From positions 1,116,001-1,180,000 of the forward strand of contig WACJ01000007.1 in NCBI GenBank assembly GCA_008973525.1: 64,000 nt of DNA. The letters run 5' to 3'. Made by a program: the position numbers and the translations under genes. This document shows, in pieces, positions 34,266 through 47,891 of this stretch (position 1 is its first letter; each line of letters begins with the position of its first letter). The notes under the pieces are model-generated. The model had not been told where the DNA came from. It searched no databases and saw only the letters and a list, made by a program, of their open reading frames with translations. The stretch is from Stenopsyche tienmushanensis (taxonomy: Eukaryota; Arthropoda; Insecta; Trichoptera; Stenopsychidae).

Positions 34266-35714
34266 CGATTGATAAATCCGAAAATATTCTGGATTTTTAC
34301 AAAAGCATTTAGAATTCTGGAATTTTACAAAAACATCCCACTTTAAATCGCATTTACATGTTTTATGAATTGGCCTGTCTAATATTTTAGTTGAATTTTA
34401 CAATCATTTTTTCAAAGGCTGATAAATTGCTGCTATTCCTCAGACGTTGATTGATCGATGTAAGAAGCTTAATATTTTTAAAAGCTTTTAGCTTTAATAT
34501 TGTATATTTTCATTATTTAAGTCTTGGGGGTTTACGAGTGCTTTTATTTGCTCTAATATATGATCTAGCTAAATCTGTTGATCTTATTTTGGGTGCATTT
34601 CTTATAACGTCCGAAATGTTTCTTTGTTTTAATTCAGACTTGCACACCAAGTCTTGACCAAAAACAAACTACAATGGAAATTGTTCAGAAAATGACAATA
34701 TTATGCAAATTCCAAAGTATCTCTAAAAATTCATTTTCAATTCATTCATTAATTATATTCAGAAAATTTAGCAGTAATACAAGGTTCAAAACAACTGAAG
34801 GGCAAGTTTACCAATCATTTTGAGTAGCAATTGATCATAGAAATGCAAGGATTTGCTCAATTTAAGATTTGGGTATAAAAATAATGCAAATTTGTACTGT
34901 TGATATGAATAAAATATCCATTATGTTATTTCTAGCCTTAATTTATAATTAAATATGGCAGTGAAATTCAACCATTTGCAGATATTCGATATTGTCGTGC
35001 CTAATAATTATGCATTCCCTGATCTAAAGTATATACACTTTATCTGGAGTGGAAAGATAAAAGCTTCACATTTTCGTGGAATCAACTTGTTTATCTTGAA
35101 TTTATCGAGCACTTTCATCGCTAATAGTACTCAAATAAGCGCCATAGGTTTTATTCTGAGAATTATGTATAGATGAGAATCGTAACACTTGTCTCTATTT
35201 GCCATGGGCTTAAAGAATTTAACAAACGTAAGCTGGTACACGACGAAATGTGCGATGTGATTAATGCAGATGTTGTCGATCGCAAATAGCAGTGGTCGAA
35301 AATCGTTGAAGTAATAAGAGTTGCCTTTTCTGCAATAAATTCTAACTTAATTAAAAAATACCAATACATACGGGACTAATTTTTACAATGCAACTTCATT
35401 TCTGTAAACGTTAGGTTTGGAAATCATCACATCAGGGAATCATTTTAATGGATTTTGAATTTATTGTAACCATTGAGATTGAAAATGATTTACTTTAGAT
35501 CTTAAAACTCTAGATCCATCAAAGAAATAACAAATTTATATTGAATTCACGCTGGACCAATTTATGAAACAAATTTGGTGGCAATGATATCTGGGATAAA
35601 CCAAAATTCACAGGATGGAATCGATAATGTTGCCAAATATCTCATCTTAAAAATTATACAAAAAGACCTAGACTGAAAGAAGCATAAAATTATAGAAAGC
35701 TGTTGTTGAAAATA
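34266..35714. other. AT-rich intergenic DNA, no gene recognised
   Basis: Small frames (34451-34657, 34955-35176) have no recognisable content, and no repeat could be paired. Confidence 0.35.
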
Positions 35715-35822
35715 ACACATCACTCAATAAGTTTATGGGATTATTTTCGCTTTAAACTTAATTTTTCATCATTTGAAATCGTTCTTTTGCTAAAAATCCT
35801 ACGAACTTATTGAGTGATATGA
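35715..35822. mobile_element. palindromic mariner-like MITE, copy 1
   Basis: ACATCACTCAATAAGTTTAT at the left end is mirrored by ATCCTACGAACTTATTGAGT GATAT at the right. The whole element is about 108 bp, mostly TIR. It belongs to the same family as 38660, 43715, 45801 and 60838. Confidence 0.85.
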
Positions 35823-36246
35823 TAATGAGAAAATTTCAACAACAAGGAAATCCTCTCATTTAATGCTGTAACGACAATAAAAATTCATGTAATATTAACG
35901 TTTTGATACTTAGATAAAAATACTGTATTTTGCAAAATCTGAAAACACATGGTAGATTTTTTGCATAATTTTTTTTCCAGGATAGCTTGATAGTTAAAAT
36001 CTCTTATTTTTATTACATTTGCAGTCTTCGCCTGTCGTTTATAATCAAACTTAAAAATGGATTTATCTGGGTTCGGTTTTCAAATAAAATTTTAAAGACG
36101 AATTAATATGAATTTACTACCATAGTAAATATTGAATGAACGCTTGATGTTTATATGCGAAATATCTGATTTTGCTAAATCAAAAACATCTTTAGTTGGT
36201 AATTTTAAAGTATTTATTCTATAAAATATTTTCCATTGATTGCATA
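35823..36246. other. AT-rich intergenic DNA, nothing recognised
   Basis: No frames, no paired repeats. Confidence 0.35.
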
Positions 36247-36494
36247 GGGTGCAGCAGGGAAATTACCTTGTTTAAAAAATGAATAACATAAATAATATAG
36301 GAGATATCTCTTTAATCACTTTTTCCATGTTACAGAGAGACATTTAAAGATATTCAACTGCATAATTGTTAATAAATTTACATGATAAAAAACATTAGAT
36401 TCTGTTCTTTAAAATGAGTGTAATTTTATTTATCTTGAAATAATTATCACTTTATAGGCGCGCATTTCAAATAAGAAGTTTCCCTGCTGTACCC
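36247..36494. mobile_element. TIR MITE family B, copy 1
   Basis: GGGTGCAGCAGGGAAATTAC at the left pairs with the right end (reverse complement GGGTACAGCAGGGAAACTTC), with TA outside each end. Length 248 bp. TTTCAAATAAG next to GCGCGC is shared with the element at 39566. Confidence 0.75.
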
Positions 36495-37499
36495 TATTTA
36501 TTCTTAACACCTTATTGAAAGAGACATACTTGTTATTGGACGTGGACAATTTCCATATGAGATTTTTCAATTATTAAAGAATGGTTAGTATGACTATAGT
36601 ATTTTTTGGCAAACGGATAGAAATTCTGAAACACGAGCTAAAGGGATTAGTGTAATTTAAAATAGTAGTCAATATTTTGAATAAATTTGTTTTAAAATTT
36701 TTCTTGCTGGTTTATCATCTTGTTTTAGCACAATAGGCGGATGCTGCCTGGATGAAATTGGATTATTATAAAAATATAATAGGAATCTTCAATATATACA
36801 TAAGTGGGACTTAGCTGGAAAATCGCATCGGTATTAGTTACCAATACTCCTTTTAGAATGTTTGATTGCTTTTTGCATATTTCCTAGAATCACTGAACTT
36901 AACATAAGTGTTATTGAGTGTAATATTGATCCATTTACATCCATTAAATTCGATATAAAGCACAGAGACTATTTTTTTGATACATATTCAAATGATGTAC
37001 GTCGACTAATAAAAACGTCGCTGAATAGTGTCGAGTAATTTTAAAGCGAAGTCATTAAATTGTTACGGTCTCTAAAATTTTTACGAATTAAGACATTAAG
37101 AATTTAAGCACTTCATGTCAGGTGTTTTCCTAAAATAATTCATTCTAAACACCCTATGCCCCCATGGATTATTTACGAGCACGAGAATGGATCCGTATTC
37201 ATCTTTGCCAGTGAAGACCTAAATAAATTTGTCCTACAGATTATTCCATCCCCATATAATCTCCCGGCGCATACTTCCATAGCACTCGATGTTAAATGGA
37301 ATCCTCAAATATGTTGGATGCAAAGAGGTATTCATTTCATAGGATCACATTTTGAATAGGACTATATTAAGAATTATGATTTTTGATTGATGTCAATCGA
37401 TGATATATCGTCGATTATTGTATAACTAGAATTATGCTAGACTTATCGCCCTATATCGAAATCATACTTAAAACTCATAATTAAAACTCTCCACATAAC
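36495..37499. other. intergenic, no gene recognised
   Basis: A 67-codon frame at 37156-37359 has mixed composition but no motif I recognise. Nothing else is visible. Confidence 0.3.
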
Positions 37500-37910
37500 A
37501 CGTTCGATAAATTCCTAAAATTGCCTTTGTTATATACTTGGGTCTGTTTTTATGCGATTTTGAAGTTATGCGGTTTTATAATGGAACCTATCCATCATTT
37601 TTGTATAGAGGACAAGGCTTTTTTTATGCGAATGCGCACAAAAAAATCTAAAATCAACACTAGTGCAAGTAACAACCGTTATAATGTGAGTCTTATCTGC
37701 CATGACCGTTGCAGCGTGTATAAAGCTTGTGCATAAATAAATAATACTCTTAAATCGATTCATTATATCATTCACATATCATTATTAGTCGATAAATTTG
37801 GGTTAACGATCTATACAATCGTACGATGTACGCAAGATACTCTCTCCGTGTCTGTTTCTCTCAAAACTCAACGTCAAGTATTTTTATTAAATTATCAAGT
37901 AAAATAGACT
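37500..37910 (-). repeat. TTAA MITE family member, decayed
   Basis: The reverse strand shares GGGTTAACGATCTATACAAT with 8010 and 32250, and ATTATTAGTCGATAAATTTG with the family's middle part. The left portion (TTTATGCGATTTTGAAGTTA TGCGG) also resembles 60975-61025, suggesting a nested second repeat. Confidence 0.45.
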
Positions 37911-38659
37911 TTATAAAGCAATTCTAAGATAAATATCGAATCCAGGGTCCAGGGTCGAATAAATAGCGAATCCAGGGTCTCACTGTTACGTATTTCTATA
38001 ATGATTAACAAATGTTAAATTTACGATCATCTAAATATCTTTCGAGATCGATCTCGAAACTTGAATTCCTACCCTTCTAAAACACAAAAAATATTGTGCT
38101 TAATATCAAAATTCTCGAATTGCTTTAGAACAGAATAGCGTTAAATGAAGCCGAGTTATACACGAAGCTTTTTGTATTATGTCGCAAAATATATGGATAG
38201 CATTAACATATTTGAATAGCAATAGTTCTTCCAATACAAAATGTAACCATCATCGAAAATACTTCAATATCATACGTTTAATAATTCGAATTATGGTTAC
38301 GCTTTTGGTTATCGGACACAAGATTTAAATAGGATTTTTCCAAATGTAATACATTTTCTTCGCTATGTTTCAATCGTATATAACCAGATTTGGCGTAAAA
38401 GCGACAAAAAATCAAGCGAAACCATATTTTTAAAAAATAATTTGCACACCAATTCTTAAGGGTTTTAATGTCTATTCATTTATTAAAAATGTGCATGGAG
38501 GGTTTTAATCGTCATGAAAATCTTTGTCAACGTGACCGTTTTAGGCCTATTCTATACCATCCAATAAAACTCCGTCGGAAAACCATTTTCGATCTTATCG
38601 TAAAGTATTTTCTATTATTACAACTCAGGATATATTTCATTTTTTAAATAATGCTATAA

Positions 38660-38780
38660 CACATCACTCAATAAGTTCGTAGGATTTTTTTTTTGTTGAA
38701 AATATTACGAAAAAACCATCCCAAATGCAGTATAAAAAAGTTAAAAGTGAAAAAATCCTACGATCTTATTGAGTGATATA
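38660..38780. mobile_element. palindromic mariner-like MITE, copy 2
   Basis: ACATCACTCAATAAGTTCGT AGGATTTTTT at the left, AAAAATCCTACGATCTTATT GAGTGATAT at the right; about 121 bp. Confidence 0.87.
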
Positions 38781-39565
38781 TTATAATAGAACTCATATCC
38801 AAATATTTTAATAGAAAGCTAATTTTATATCCCAAACTAATTTTAATATGATTGGTTGTGCCAAAAATTTGTATAGAAGCATTTATTATTATATAAGAAA
38901 ATAGTTGGTGATAAAAGTACAAGTCGTCCCTATTAAACACAGCTTCATTCCACAATAATTTAGCGAATCATAGCTATATTTGAAACTTATTACATCAATA
39001 CTAAATTGTAATAGAATTTGAATAACGTCGACGATGAATCTATTAAAGTCATGGAGGCATAGAAATGCGTTGATTTTGGAGTATATGGAGTAATTAGACT
39101 GGAAAATTTTCTAAATCTATATGAGACGAAAGCGTTTATCGATATGAATATCGAAGATATTCAAGAGCTGCTATTGGAATAAATCCTGATGAAACGAATT
39201 TGGTTGAAATGGTATCTGGAAAAAATCAAAATTCAAAGGATATATTTATATTCAATGAAGTTTTTAAATATTTTAACTTACAAAGCATACATAAAATGCC
39301 TAGAATAAAATCGATTTGTAGTTTAAAATAAAGATCCTTGTACTAAAAAAAGTCTAATATTTAAGAGAAAATTTAACAAGATCTTCAAAGACTTTCATAC
39401 AACAAAATTTATAAAGAATTCTCAGCAAAAAAAAAAATTATGTTGATTGAAGAAAATTAAAATTATTTGTTCATAGTTAATTCAATAAACATATTTATCT
39501 TGGATATTAAGTGGGAATATTGTAATTTTTTTTACATTTGGAAGCAAATCCTGATGTCTAAAATA
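38781..39565. other. AT-rich intergenic DNA, nothing recognised
   Basis: There is no recognisable coding sequence and no repeat pair. Confidence 0.35.
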
Positions 39566-39805
39566 CAGGCTGCAGCATCGAAACTTCCTTATTTGAAACG
39601 CGCGTCATGAAATTATAACTATTTTAAAATTAATGAAATGACATTTATTCAAAAGAATAAAACTTAATATTTTTATCATGTAATTTTTATAGTAATCATG
39701 TAATGGACGAGGGAGGAACACGCATTCGCCTTAGAGACGTCATTTCACCCTACTGGCCGCTTCAGGACGCGCGTTTCAAATAAGGCAGTTTCCTGTCGAG
39801 CCCTG
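39566..39805. mobile_element. TIR MITE family B, copy 2
   Basis: The left end CAGGCTGCAGCATCGAAACT then CCTTATTTGAAACGCGCGTC pairs with the right end (reverse complement CAGGGCTCGACAGGAAACTG then CCTTATTTGAAACGCGCGTC). The inner 20 bp are identical. AATA occurs directly outside both ends. Length 240 bp. Confidence 0.78.
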
Positions 39806-40059
39806 AATATATTTCGTATGATATACATGTGTAAAATAGGGATTTTTCTCAGACATTTTGAAAGATGAGGCATAATAATCAGGTTTTCAAGCTCTATTCA
39901 AAATATAATAATTATGGAGACTTAGGGCGCAATTTGATCAATCTCACATATTGATATAACTCCAAAAACAGCTTAAAATGCCACTTTTTTAATATAGTAT
40001 ATATTTGATTAAAATCAAACTTTTGATGATTAGGTAGCTTATGGTTAATAAACTTTGAA

Positions 40060-41540
40060 TGCCACTGCCTTTTCTAGACCATTTTAAGGTCTGGCGCCCC
40101 ACGGCGCCGCGCCAATTTTCATTTTATCACCAACGGTCCTAAACATACATTTTTTTCTCTCATATTTGTTCGTTTTGCCTGTGATATTCTCGTTTATATT
40201 TGTATAAATCGTTATACTTAAGTGAACACACGTGAAGGAAACGTGTTATAAAATGTGTATACACGCTCCGTTAAAGTGCAACACAAACTACTCTGAAGCT
40301 CTAATGAAATGTGACAATCTGTTGCTTACAATTAGTATTATCGAGATGCAATAAATTGGCAGTTAAAGCTAATCAAACGCATATTCTATTGCCAAGCGTT
40401 CAAATAACTGATATACTTAAGTCCTCAAAAAAATTGCAATATCCAATATAATACGCTGATCCTTGTTGGAGTTCAACGAGCAACACAAAGGACATGCGAT
40501 GAATAAAACTGAATAAACACATCAGCAAGTATAATTCGCTACGCACACTCGAATTGAGCCCATTCATCTTAATTTTGTTGCAAAAAAAGGACGCAACTAA
40601 AAGTTAAATCCGACATTTTAGAGATGTCTCCTTCATTGTTGAAGCCTCTCCTTGTTGTGAAGGGCCCTTTGCGAGTCCCCGGGGCTCTGACACAATGATT
40701 CCTCGGGGAATCTGATATTTCCATAACACGTCATTATTATTGTAGTGTTATTGATATACGGTAGTTGGACGCATTAGTTGTTTGAAGTTTTTGAAGGCTC
40801 TCCGAGGGCGGCGAGCTTCACGACTGCCTATTTTGATCATCAGTGGCGTCGGTTTATATATATTTTTAAATGAAACAAGTCTATGTTTTTACAAAAAACA
40901 TCATCGAATGACTTTCATCGATATTTTGAGGACTATACATTTACAATTCGACTAATTCAGAAAAATCTTCAAAGTTGAATCAAAAACATGCAACAACTAT
41001 TTTTGTACGTGTTAAATCCATTCCATACCCATATCGGTTATCGGATATAGAAAATTTCCATAGGAGACTTTTCTGAGCAAAGGATTTTTTAAGTAGTGGT
41101 TTCCAAATAGCCTTTCACATTTAGTTATGTTTTTTTTTATTAGGTAGGAGTAGCAAAATTATCATCATCTTTAAATGATATTTTAATGATATGCACATAA
41201 TTGCATTCCATTTAAAACATATTTTTGAATCCAAACAAACGCTTTTAGGACGCCTATGCTAGAAAAAGGCCCGTCAACGCGGGGCTTCCACTTAGCATTG
41301 TGCCCTGAAAGAGATATTTGATATTTCCCTGATGCTATGTTTGATAACATTGAGAGATGACGATCCGCCCTTTTTGCCAAGGTGTAAATTATCCCTTCCA
41401 TCGGAAAAAGCAGCGATTCTCAACCAATGACCAACTGGCATAAAGCTCCCTATTGATACAACGGCTCCCCCCATTGACATTAATCATGCCCAAATCAAGC
41501 TATTCATCATTATTCCAGATGACATGGGTGGCTCGTCAAC
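40060..41540. promoter_or_regulatory. unique-looking noncoding blocks
   Basis: Patches at about 40090-40130 (TCTGGCGCCCCACGGCGCCG), 40620-40840 and 41250-41530 are more GC-rich than the surrounding DNA and match no repeat here. The 72- and 62-codon minus frames at 41183-41480 have no recognised motif. A regulatory role is a guess from composition. Confidence 0.25.
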
Positions 41541-42859
41541 CTGGAAATGTGCGATTTAACAAATATTAGCCCAAACAATTTTTGAGCCGAAAATAATTTT
41601 TGCAAGCCAATAAGAAATAGATCGTAGTTGTTACTATTTTGGATGTTTCGAAATATCCAAAATAATTTCAAATGTAAACGGACCAAATGTTGATATATTG
41701 GGCTAGTTAATGAACCTTTTTTTTGAGTTTAACACCATGCGGAAACAATCACTGTACCAACAAATTTAGAAGATCAGAATCGATCGTTTCAATCTAGTTT
41801 TAGCCTGATGTCCTGAATTTAAAAAAAGTAAATACTGAGACGATTGTATAAAGTCAGACAGCTTATAAAATGATTTTATACTATATTTCCATTATCATTG
41901 AGAAACAATGATTATTTTAGCACTTGGCAAGAGCAGGTTTCATTCATATTCTCGCTAGATCCCATTTTTTACTTTTTTGAACCCACCATAACCATTTTTG
42001 TTGAATTTTTTGTGAAAGCATTGACTATTTTTTAACCAAACAACTTTTTAATTCAACTTCAATATCTATTGGTTTTATAAATAGCATTAAAGCTATACTA
42101 TTTGACAATCAACGGGGATTATCTGCGATTTTTTTATACTGTTCGATCCGACTCGTTATAGCACGATTTTTTCAATTGCTTTTGCTACTTTTATAGTGTC
42201 CTTTTTTCTTATATCCTTTGTGTATAATTTGGACTATACCCAAACTTGATTCTCAATTTGAGAATTGAATTCATGCATTATTTCAGTTATTAATCTATAA
42301 TTTATAAGCAATCTAAGAACAAAATACCGCTTAAAACGCAAGTATTTTAAGAACATTTGAGAACATAGTAGAAACAAAATGCTTCATATTTATGATCGCA
42401 TTTTTAAAAAATTGAAATCACATAATAGATGTGATTTCTAAAGTTTATGTGACGTGAATTGCAGCGCAGATTCTTTTCTTCCCTAATAAAAATCAAAAGT
42501 TCATTCCCGTTTATTGGATTTTCTGTATTTATAAGATTTTCTTTATATCCTTGTTGTTGTAAGTTGCTAAACATAACTAAACATAAGACAGTCTCTTATA
42601 TTTGATCGAGCACATATATGAAATCTTCAGCGTGTCTTAAATGTGGTTAGCTCGCATGACCGGTATAGAATTTCATTGAATCCGTATAAATATGATACCA
42701 CATAATTTTATAAAAAAAATGACATCGACTCGCTATAGTGAAATTTGATATAAATTTGAAGGTCCGATATTTTAAAAAAAATGTTTATAGGGTTTTTTGT
42801 AACGATTTGGTTTAAATGCATTTCATGGAACGTTCCCAGTGATTTTTTATAACGCCTTC
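41541..42859. other. AT-rich intergenic DNA, nothing recognised
   Basis: No gene, RNA or paired repeat found. Confidence 0.35.
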
Positions 42860-43400
42860 AAAGACCCAGAATGATTCCATTACAATGTTGTGTACAAACA
42901 TTTTAATCCTGTTCCCTTTGGTATAATATCGTAGCTTTGGATCGTACTCTGCCTTGTATCCAGCTGGGATAATCCGTTGGATTTATTTCGGCCGGATCCA
43001 CGGCAATTGTGTAGGCCTAATAAAATGTAAAAAGTTCATTGAAAGGGTTTAAATTTAAAATAAACTAATAAAACGCGGGTGAATAGGTGTAGTTTTCAGT
43101 TAAGGGATCTTTTGTAGAATGGGATAAGGGCGGTTGAAAGGACTCGACGACTTATCGATTAATGCGAGGGTAGGGCACGTCACTTAACACCAGCTCCTAT
43201 GCCCGACGACATTTATCCTATTTGTTGTCGAGCTAAGACGAGGGCACAATGGACATTCAATGCAACAAAGAAGTGTAAAATATACCCATAATTGAGGACA
43301 ATTCCACACATCTATGCGGACTGTTTATTCGATGATTTATCTATCGGATAATTTGTATGGCCATCGTGACAGTGGTTGATAAATATGAAACATTTTTACG
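42860..43400. promoter_or_regulatory. unique-looking noncoding block
   Basis: Mixed composition, for example GGATTTATTTCGGCCGGATC near 42975 and GGGCACGTCACTTAACACCA near 43174. It has no open frame and no repeat match within the window. Confidence 0.25.
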
Positions 43401-43714
43401 GGACTAGTAAACTATTTCGATGTAATAAGTTTCATAATTATATACTAAATATTTTTGTTCTCTGGAAAAGCAGAAGCATATCTTCTTTTTAAATTGCCAT
43501 ATCCGCTATGGGATGTATGCGATCCCCATTTGAGATTTTTTAGGGAATGGATTTTTATATAGTTGCCTTTTACATTAGCATATGGTTATTTGAATCAAAC
43601 TGAATTTATTAGATAGGAGAAAATTATATATATTTTTGATGAATTGTTACAAATCGGCTCCCAAACCTTTTCTGAGAGATAATTCCGAGACACATTGTCC
43701 AAAATTGAATTATA

Positions 43715-43829
43715 ACACATCACTCAATACATTTGTAGGATTTTTTTCACTTTTATTCTACATTTGGAGCTGTTTTTTTTGCAATTCCTTCAAAAAAATA
43801 AAAATCCTACGAACTTATTGAGTGATACA
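43715..43829. mobile_element. palindromic mariner-like MITE, copy 3
   Basis: ACACATCACTCAATACATTT GTAGGAT at the left, AAAATCCTACGAACTTATTG AGTGATA at the right; about 115 bp. Confidence 0.87.
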
Positions 43830-45000
43830 GTTTTATTTTATTTTAATTATTAGACAGGCTTGGGAACTAAAGCACGAATATGTGCAATAGAATTAACTAT
43901 TTTGGGGTCTAGTTAACATTGATCGATAGCTTTCTCTGAAATTTTACCACGATCATTGACATCAACTTAATTTCAGAATATTCATGATCAATCCAGGAGA
44001 GTTGACAATCCTAGTTCCAGTCGAAATTTTAGACAAAAAAGCTATACCAACGACGTTGGGAAATATTAAGATGCAATGGTTCTGTAGCCATTTGACGGGG
44101 TAATTTTAAAATTTTAAGAACGTAAATAATTTTTATTCGTATAACGATAGTTATACGAGATTTATACGTTCTTTTTGTAAAGTTCCACGTCATAAGAAGA
44201 CTGTTCCTCTCGTTATTGTTCGCTTAAAATATTAATTTCATAAAATCTGATGATTAAATGTGTATAGTTGTTAGTTTGAAAATAGCGCGGTGGAAATGAA
44301 ACTTATTAGCTTATAGAAAAAGCTGATTTTATGCATTGTTGAATGAAGTTGTTATTAAATTGGAAATTGAGCTAAAAGATTGGATTATGTGTTGTGTAAT
44401 ATATAATAAAATAGGTGCACCACTCGTCTATTGGATGCTTTATGCTGGGTGTAAACACTCACACACACAGTGTAAAACAGAGACAGAAAGACTCAAATGT
44501 ATTTCTCTTCCTTTCCCTTTAATTGTCGAGTTGGAGTTTCATTTTCCGTGACGCTCAAGCCAATTTGTCCTACAATGCCTATAAAAGTTTCACTTCAAAA
44601 ATTAAACCAATTACGTGCAAATGATGCATGGCTCGCATGCCATAAAAAGCACGGTCAGACAAACTATTCCTGGAAACAAAGTGTTAATATATTTACGATC
44701 CATCATCTCAATCCTGGTTTTAGATCTTAATTTTCGGCGTTTGAAGCTGTAAATACAGAAATGATTGATAAACTCACTCAAAGATTCTTTCCTATCCATT
44801 TATGAAATGGTTGAATCATGCATTACAACTCTGAATGAGTTAATAAATATAGATTTCGTCATGCTTTTTAGCTATTCTAGTAACGTGTTTTTCATCAATC
44901 AGAAGTGTAAAATAATACTCGATATGGTCGACCCTTTATTCATCGACTGTAAAATTGTATAAGCAAAGTATCAATTTACAACGCTCATCAGGTATTGCCA
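43830..45000. other. intergenic, no gene recognised
   Basis: Frames of 60-77 codons at 44336-44962 overlap each other on both strands and show no motif. Confidence 0.3.
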
Positions 45001-45610
45001 CCTTATCCTTTAACATTAATGATACCCTATAAGTAGCAACACGGTTTTATTATCGTTCGCTTAACAAGTTCTGACTATATGCCGATATTTAGGAGACAAT
45101 GTCTGCCTATTTTTGGCATCGCTTTGTATCTCGGTTGATGGTTCTTCGCGCTGAGCAATTACCAAGGGTCGTAAAGATAATTGCTTTCTAAATCGTTACA
45201 AATACAGAAAAACTGGCAGCACGCACACTCCCTGTATAATAAATTGCAGAACAACTGTTGTTGCGTTGTAACCGATAGCCGTCCAAAGCTTTCGGAACAA
45301 TAGTTGCACGACGGAAGTCGTCAATGGGAGGGTCTGGGCAGGTGAGCCCCTAATTGTTGGTCATTAGCAGCTATCCGCTGCAATGTTATGCAGACACGCA
45401 TGTTCCAATGCCATGGTCAATGCTCATTAAAGCATCGCTATAAATTATCAGCAATTAAATATTAACAAATATGAGCAGTGTACAGCAAGCCATGCTTTGA
45501 CCCCTCTTTAAAAACATTTCATGCTTATGGCCCACCCCCGTTCACGAATCAATTTAAAATTTCGTTCCGAGGGCTGATTTTCGGACGGTCGATCTTTATC
45601 ATCATAACTG
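45001..45610. promoter_or_regulatory. unique-looking noncoding block
   Basis: Less AT-rich than the surroundings, with no repeat match and no frame (for example CCGTCCAAAGCTTTCGGAAC near 45281). It lies about 2.3 kb past the 3' end of the CBF-beta coding region, so it could act on that gene; this is inference. Confidence 0.25.
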
Positions 45611-45800
45611 TAGTCGATTAACTCATCACTAAATGATAGATTACTGAGATCAATCAGCATAACAATAGAAGACAATTTCAAATGATGATATCATTAAATG
45701 TTTACAAGCAATTCTTTCAAGTTCAGATTTTAAACCTGCAAGCAATAACCAAACTTGCTAGAATAAGAAAATCGCCACATGACCTTTGAATTCCACTGTA

Positions 45801-45907
45801 ACACATCACTCAATAAGTTCGTAGGATTTTTTCTTCTTCGTCATTTGAAGCAGTTTTCTCGCAATATCGTCAAAAAATATCACACGAGCTTATTGTGTGA
45901 CGTGTTA
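45801..45907. mobile_element. palindromic mariner-like MITE, copy 4
   Basis: ACACATCACTCAATAAGTTC GTAGGATTTTTT at the left. The right arm is more diverged (ACACGAGCTTATTGTGTGAC). About 107 bp. Confidence 0.82.
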
Positions 45908-45958
45908 GTTATCTATTATGATTCAAGATGTAAATATGACCGTAAACTGCTTTTAACA

Positions 45959-46996
45959 CGTTAACAGCGGGACACGAGAATTCTCGTGTTCGTGAAGCCA
46001 TGCACCTAGCGCGCGACACGAGAAAACTCCTTCACAAAATTTACTTATTTGCTAAAATGTATCTAACAAATAAATGTTAAATGAAGAGCGTCTCAAATGT
46101 TTTTCTCCCTCAGAGAAAAATCGAATCTAAGGGTATAATCTTATATTGGTGAATACAAATTTTAAAAATATGTTTAAAACATCGAAAGTTACGCGTATAT
46201 TTGCAGATAATGTGTTGAGCATTCATTTTTCGTCTTATTTAACAACTTTTAGGCCACGTTTAGCTGCTGGTTTGTAGTCTGCTTACAACGCAAGTAGAAG
46301 ATATTGCCATGCAATTCAACATTAATTATTTTCTAATAAAATATGTATATCTACTATCTACCACAGCGAATTTTTATTAATTAGAACACAATTTCCTCGT
46401 TGTTTTATCTTGCTTGCATACCACATAAACGCAGTATTGAACAAAAACAATAAAATAAACACTCTGGTCATGGTCTCAAAGACCACATCCTTCGTTGTTC
46501 TTTTAAATCAGTTGCGGTCATCCAGGCAATTCCTTGTAATATGTGACTAGTTTATTATTATGGAATTGAAATTATTTCTGTCCTTATTTTAGTAATTTCT
46601 GCCGATGTACATTTTAAAAGCAATACTATAATTTTATTCTTCCTTGGGTGCCATATTCGTTATCGCGTGTAGACAATCTCTATCGGAAGCATTTTTATAC
46701 TATTATTTTACACTGCTTTTTACATATACAATGTAGTTAAGTGAGGCTCATTTGAATAGGATTTTTAGATGGGAAGAATGCCCCGTAAAACTCTAATAAT
46801 GACTAGGATTTAATATTGCAGATTCAGGATATCAAGGCGATGATACTTACTTTTTTTTTTGCAAAACACGTAGGCACTAATGAAGTTTCATTTTAAGCTA
46901 GTTTAAGAATTGTACGAGAGAAGTTTTATGAAATGCGAAAATCGCTCGGATTCCGGATGAATTTAGCGCAGGACAACCGGAATCTAAAGTGTTAAG
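45959..46996. mobile_element. possible TTAA-bounded piggyBac-like remnant
   Basis: TTAACAGCGGGACACGAGAA, followed by an 18-bp palindrome ACACGAGAATTCTCGTGT, starts the stretch. CAACCGGAATCTAAAGTGTTAA ends it. The second CGACACGAGAAA copy near 46014 adds a subterminal repeat. The two ends match only weakly, and no transposase is visible inside. Confidence 0.3.
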
Positions 46997-47891
46997 GACT
47001 GCAATTCTGTGATTTGGTATGCATAAGCTTGAATTTACATGATAGTGGTAATGTTAAAAAAATAAAATAAGTAACATAATACAAATCGTATATTTATTTA
47101 CAAATATCACAACACAAATTGAAACATAGCACGTAAATAATTCCAATTATAGCTTAAAATTAATCAACATATTCATAAACGAGTGTAAAATTAATTTCAG
47201 TGTACACTCAAAAATCAATTTAAAAAATACGAAACTAGTATATTTAAATCGGACTACAGCAAAACACTACGTCAATAATAATTACTATGAATATTATATC
47301 AGAAGGAGAATTCGGCGAATCAATTCGTCAATTCAACGGCTCCCAATGTTTACAAACTGAGAATTTGTAAATCCATCAATAATATCTGCAGTGCCAAATA
47401 TTCTTACCTCAAAATATCTGAAGTATGAATAGCCGAAGTTATATTCCCAGATTTAACGCATTTATAAACGAAACATTCTAAAACATTCTAACACTGGGGG
47501 GAGATCGCACAAATATATTTTTAGAGTTCGAAACAAAACGTCAATACTATTATTCACATTCTACATCATCAAATATAAGAGTTACTTCGATTGGGTTCGT
47601 CACAATTTTATGTTTGCATGGTTGAAGATCCGTGATATTTTTTTGAGAATTCACCAGTCGTATTTTAATTCAAATCACTCGGTTCAAATTTAGGTTATTA
47701 GAAAATAAAAGTCCTCTGATCACAGATTTGTCAACAATTCTTTGTCGCTCGCCTGCATGTCCTTATCGCCTAAAAGTCCGCCATGTATTCATCTATACTG
47801 TATTTCTTGGCAAGTTTTTAGATGAGGTGGTGATTGGAACTCGGCGTTGGATATCGACATTAGGAAAGGATGGTCCCTTGCGAATGTGGCT
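46997..47891 (-). other. probable 3' UTR and downstream flank of CBF-beta gene
   Basis: This is unique sequence directly after the stop on the minus strand. A minus-strand AATAAA lies at about 47094-47099. No other gene is visible. The UTR assignment is inferred from position. Confidence 0.35.

Noticed and set aside
44336..44962. Series of 60-77 codon frames
   Set aside because: They overlap each other on both strands and show no motif or splice layout.
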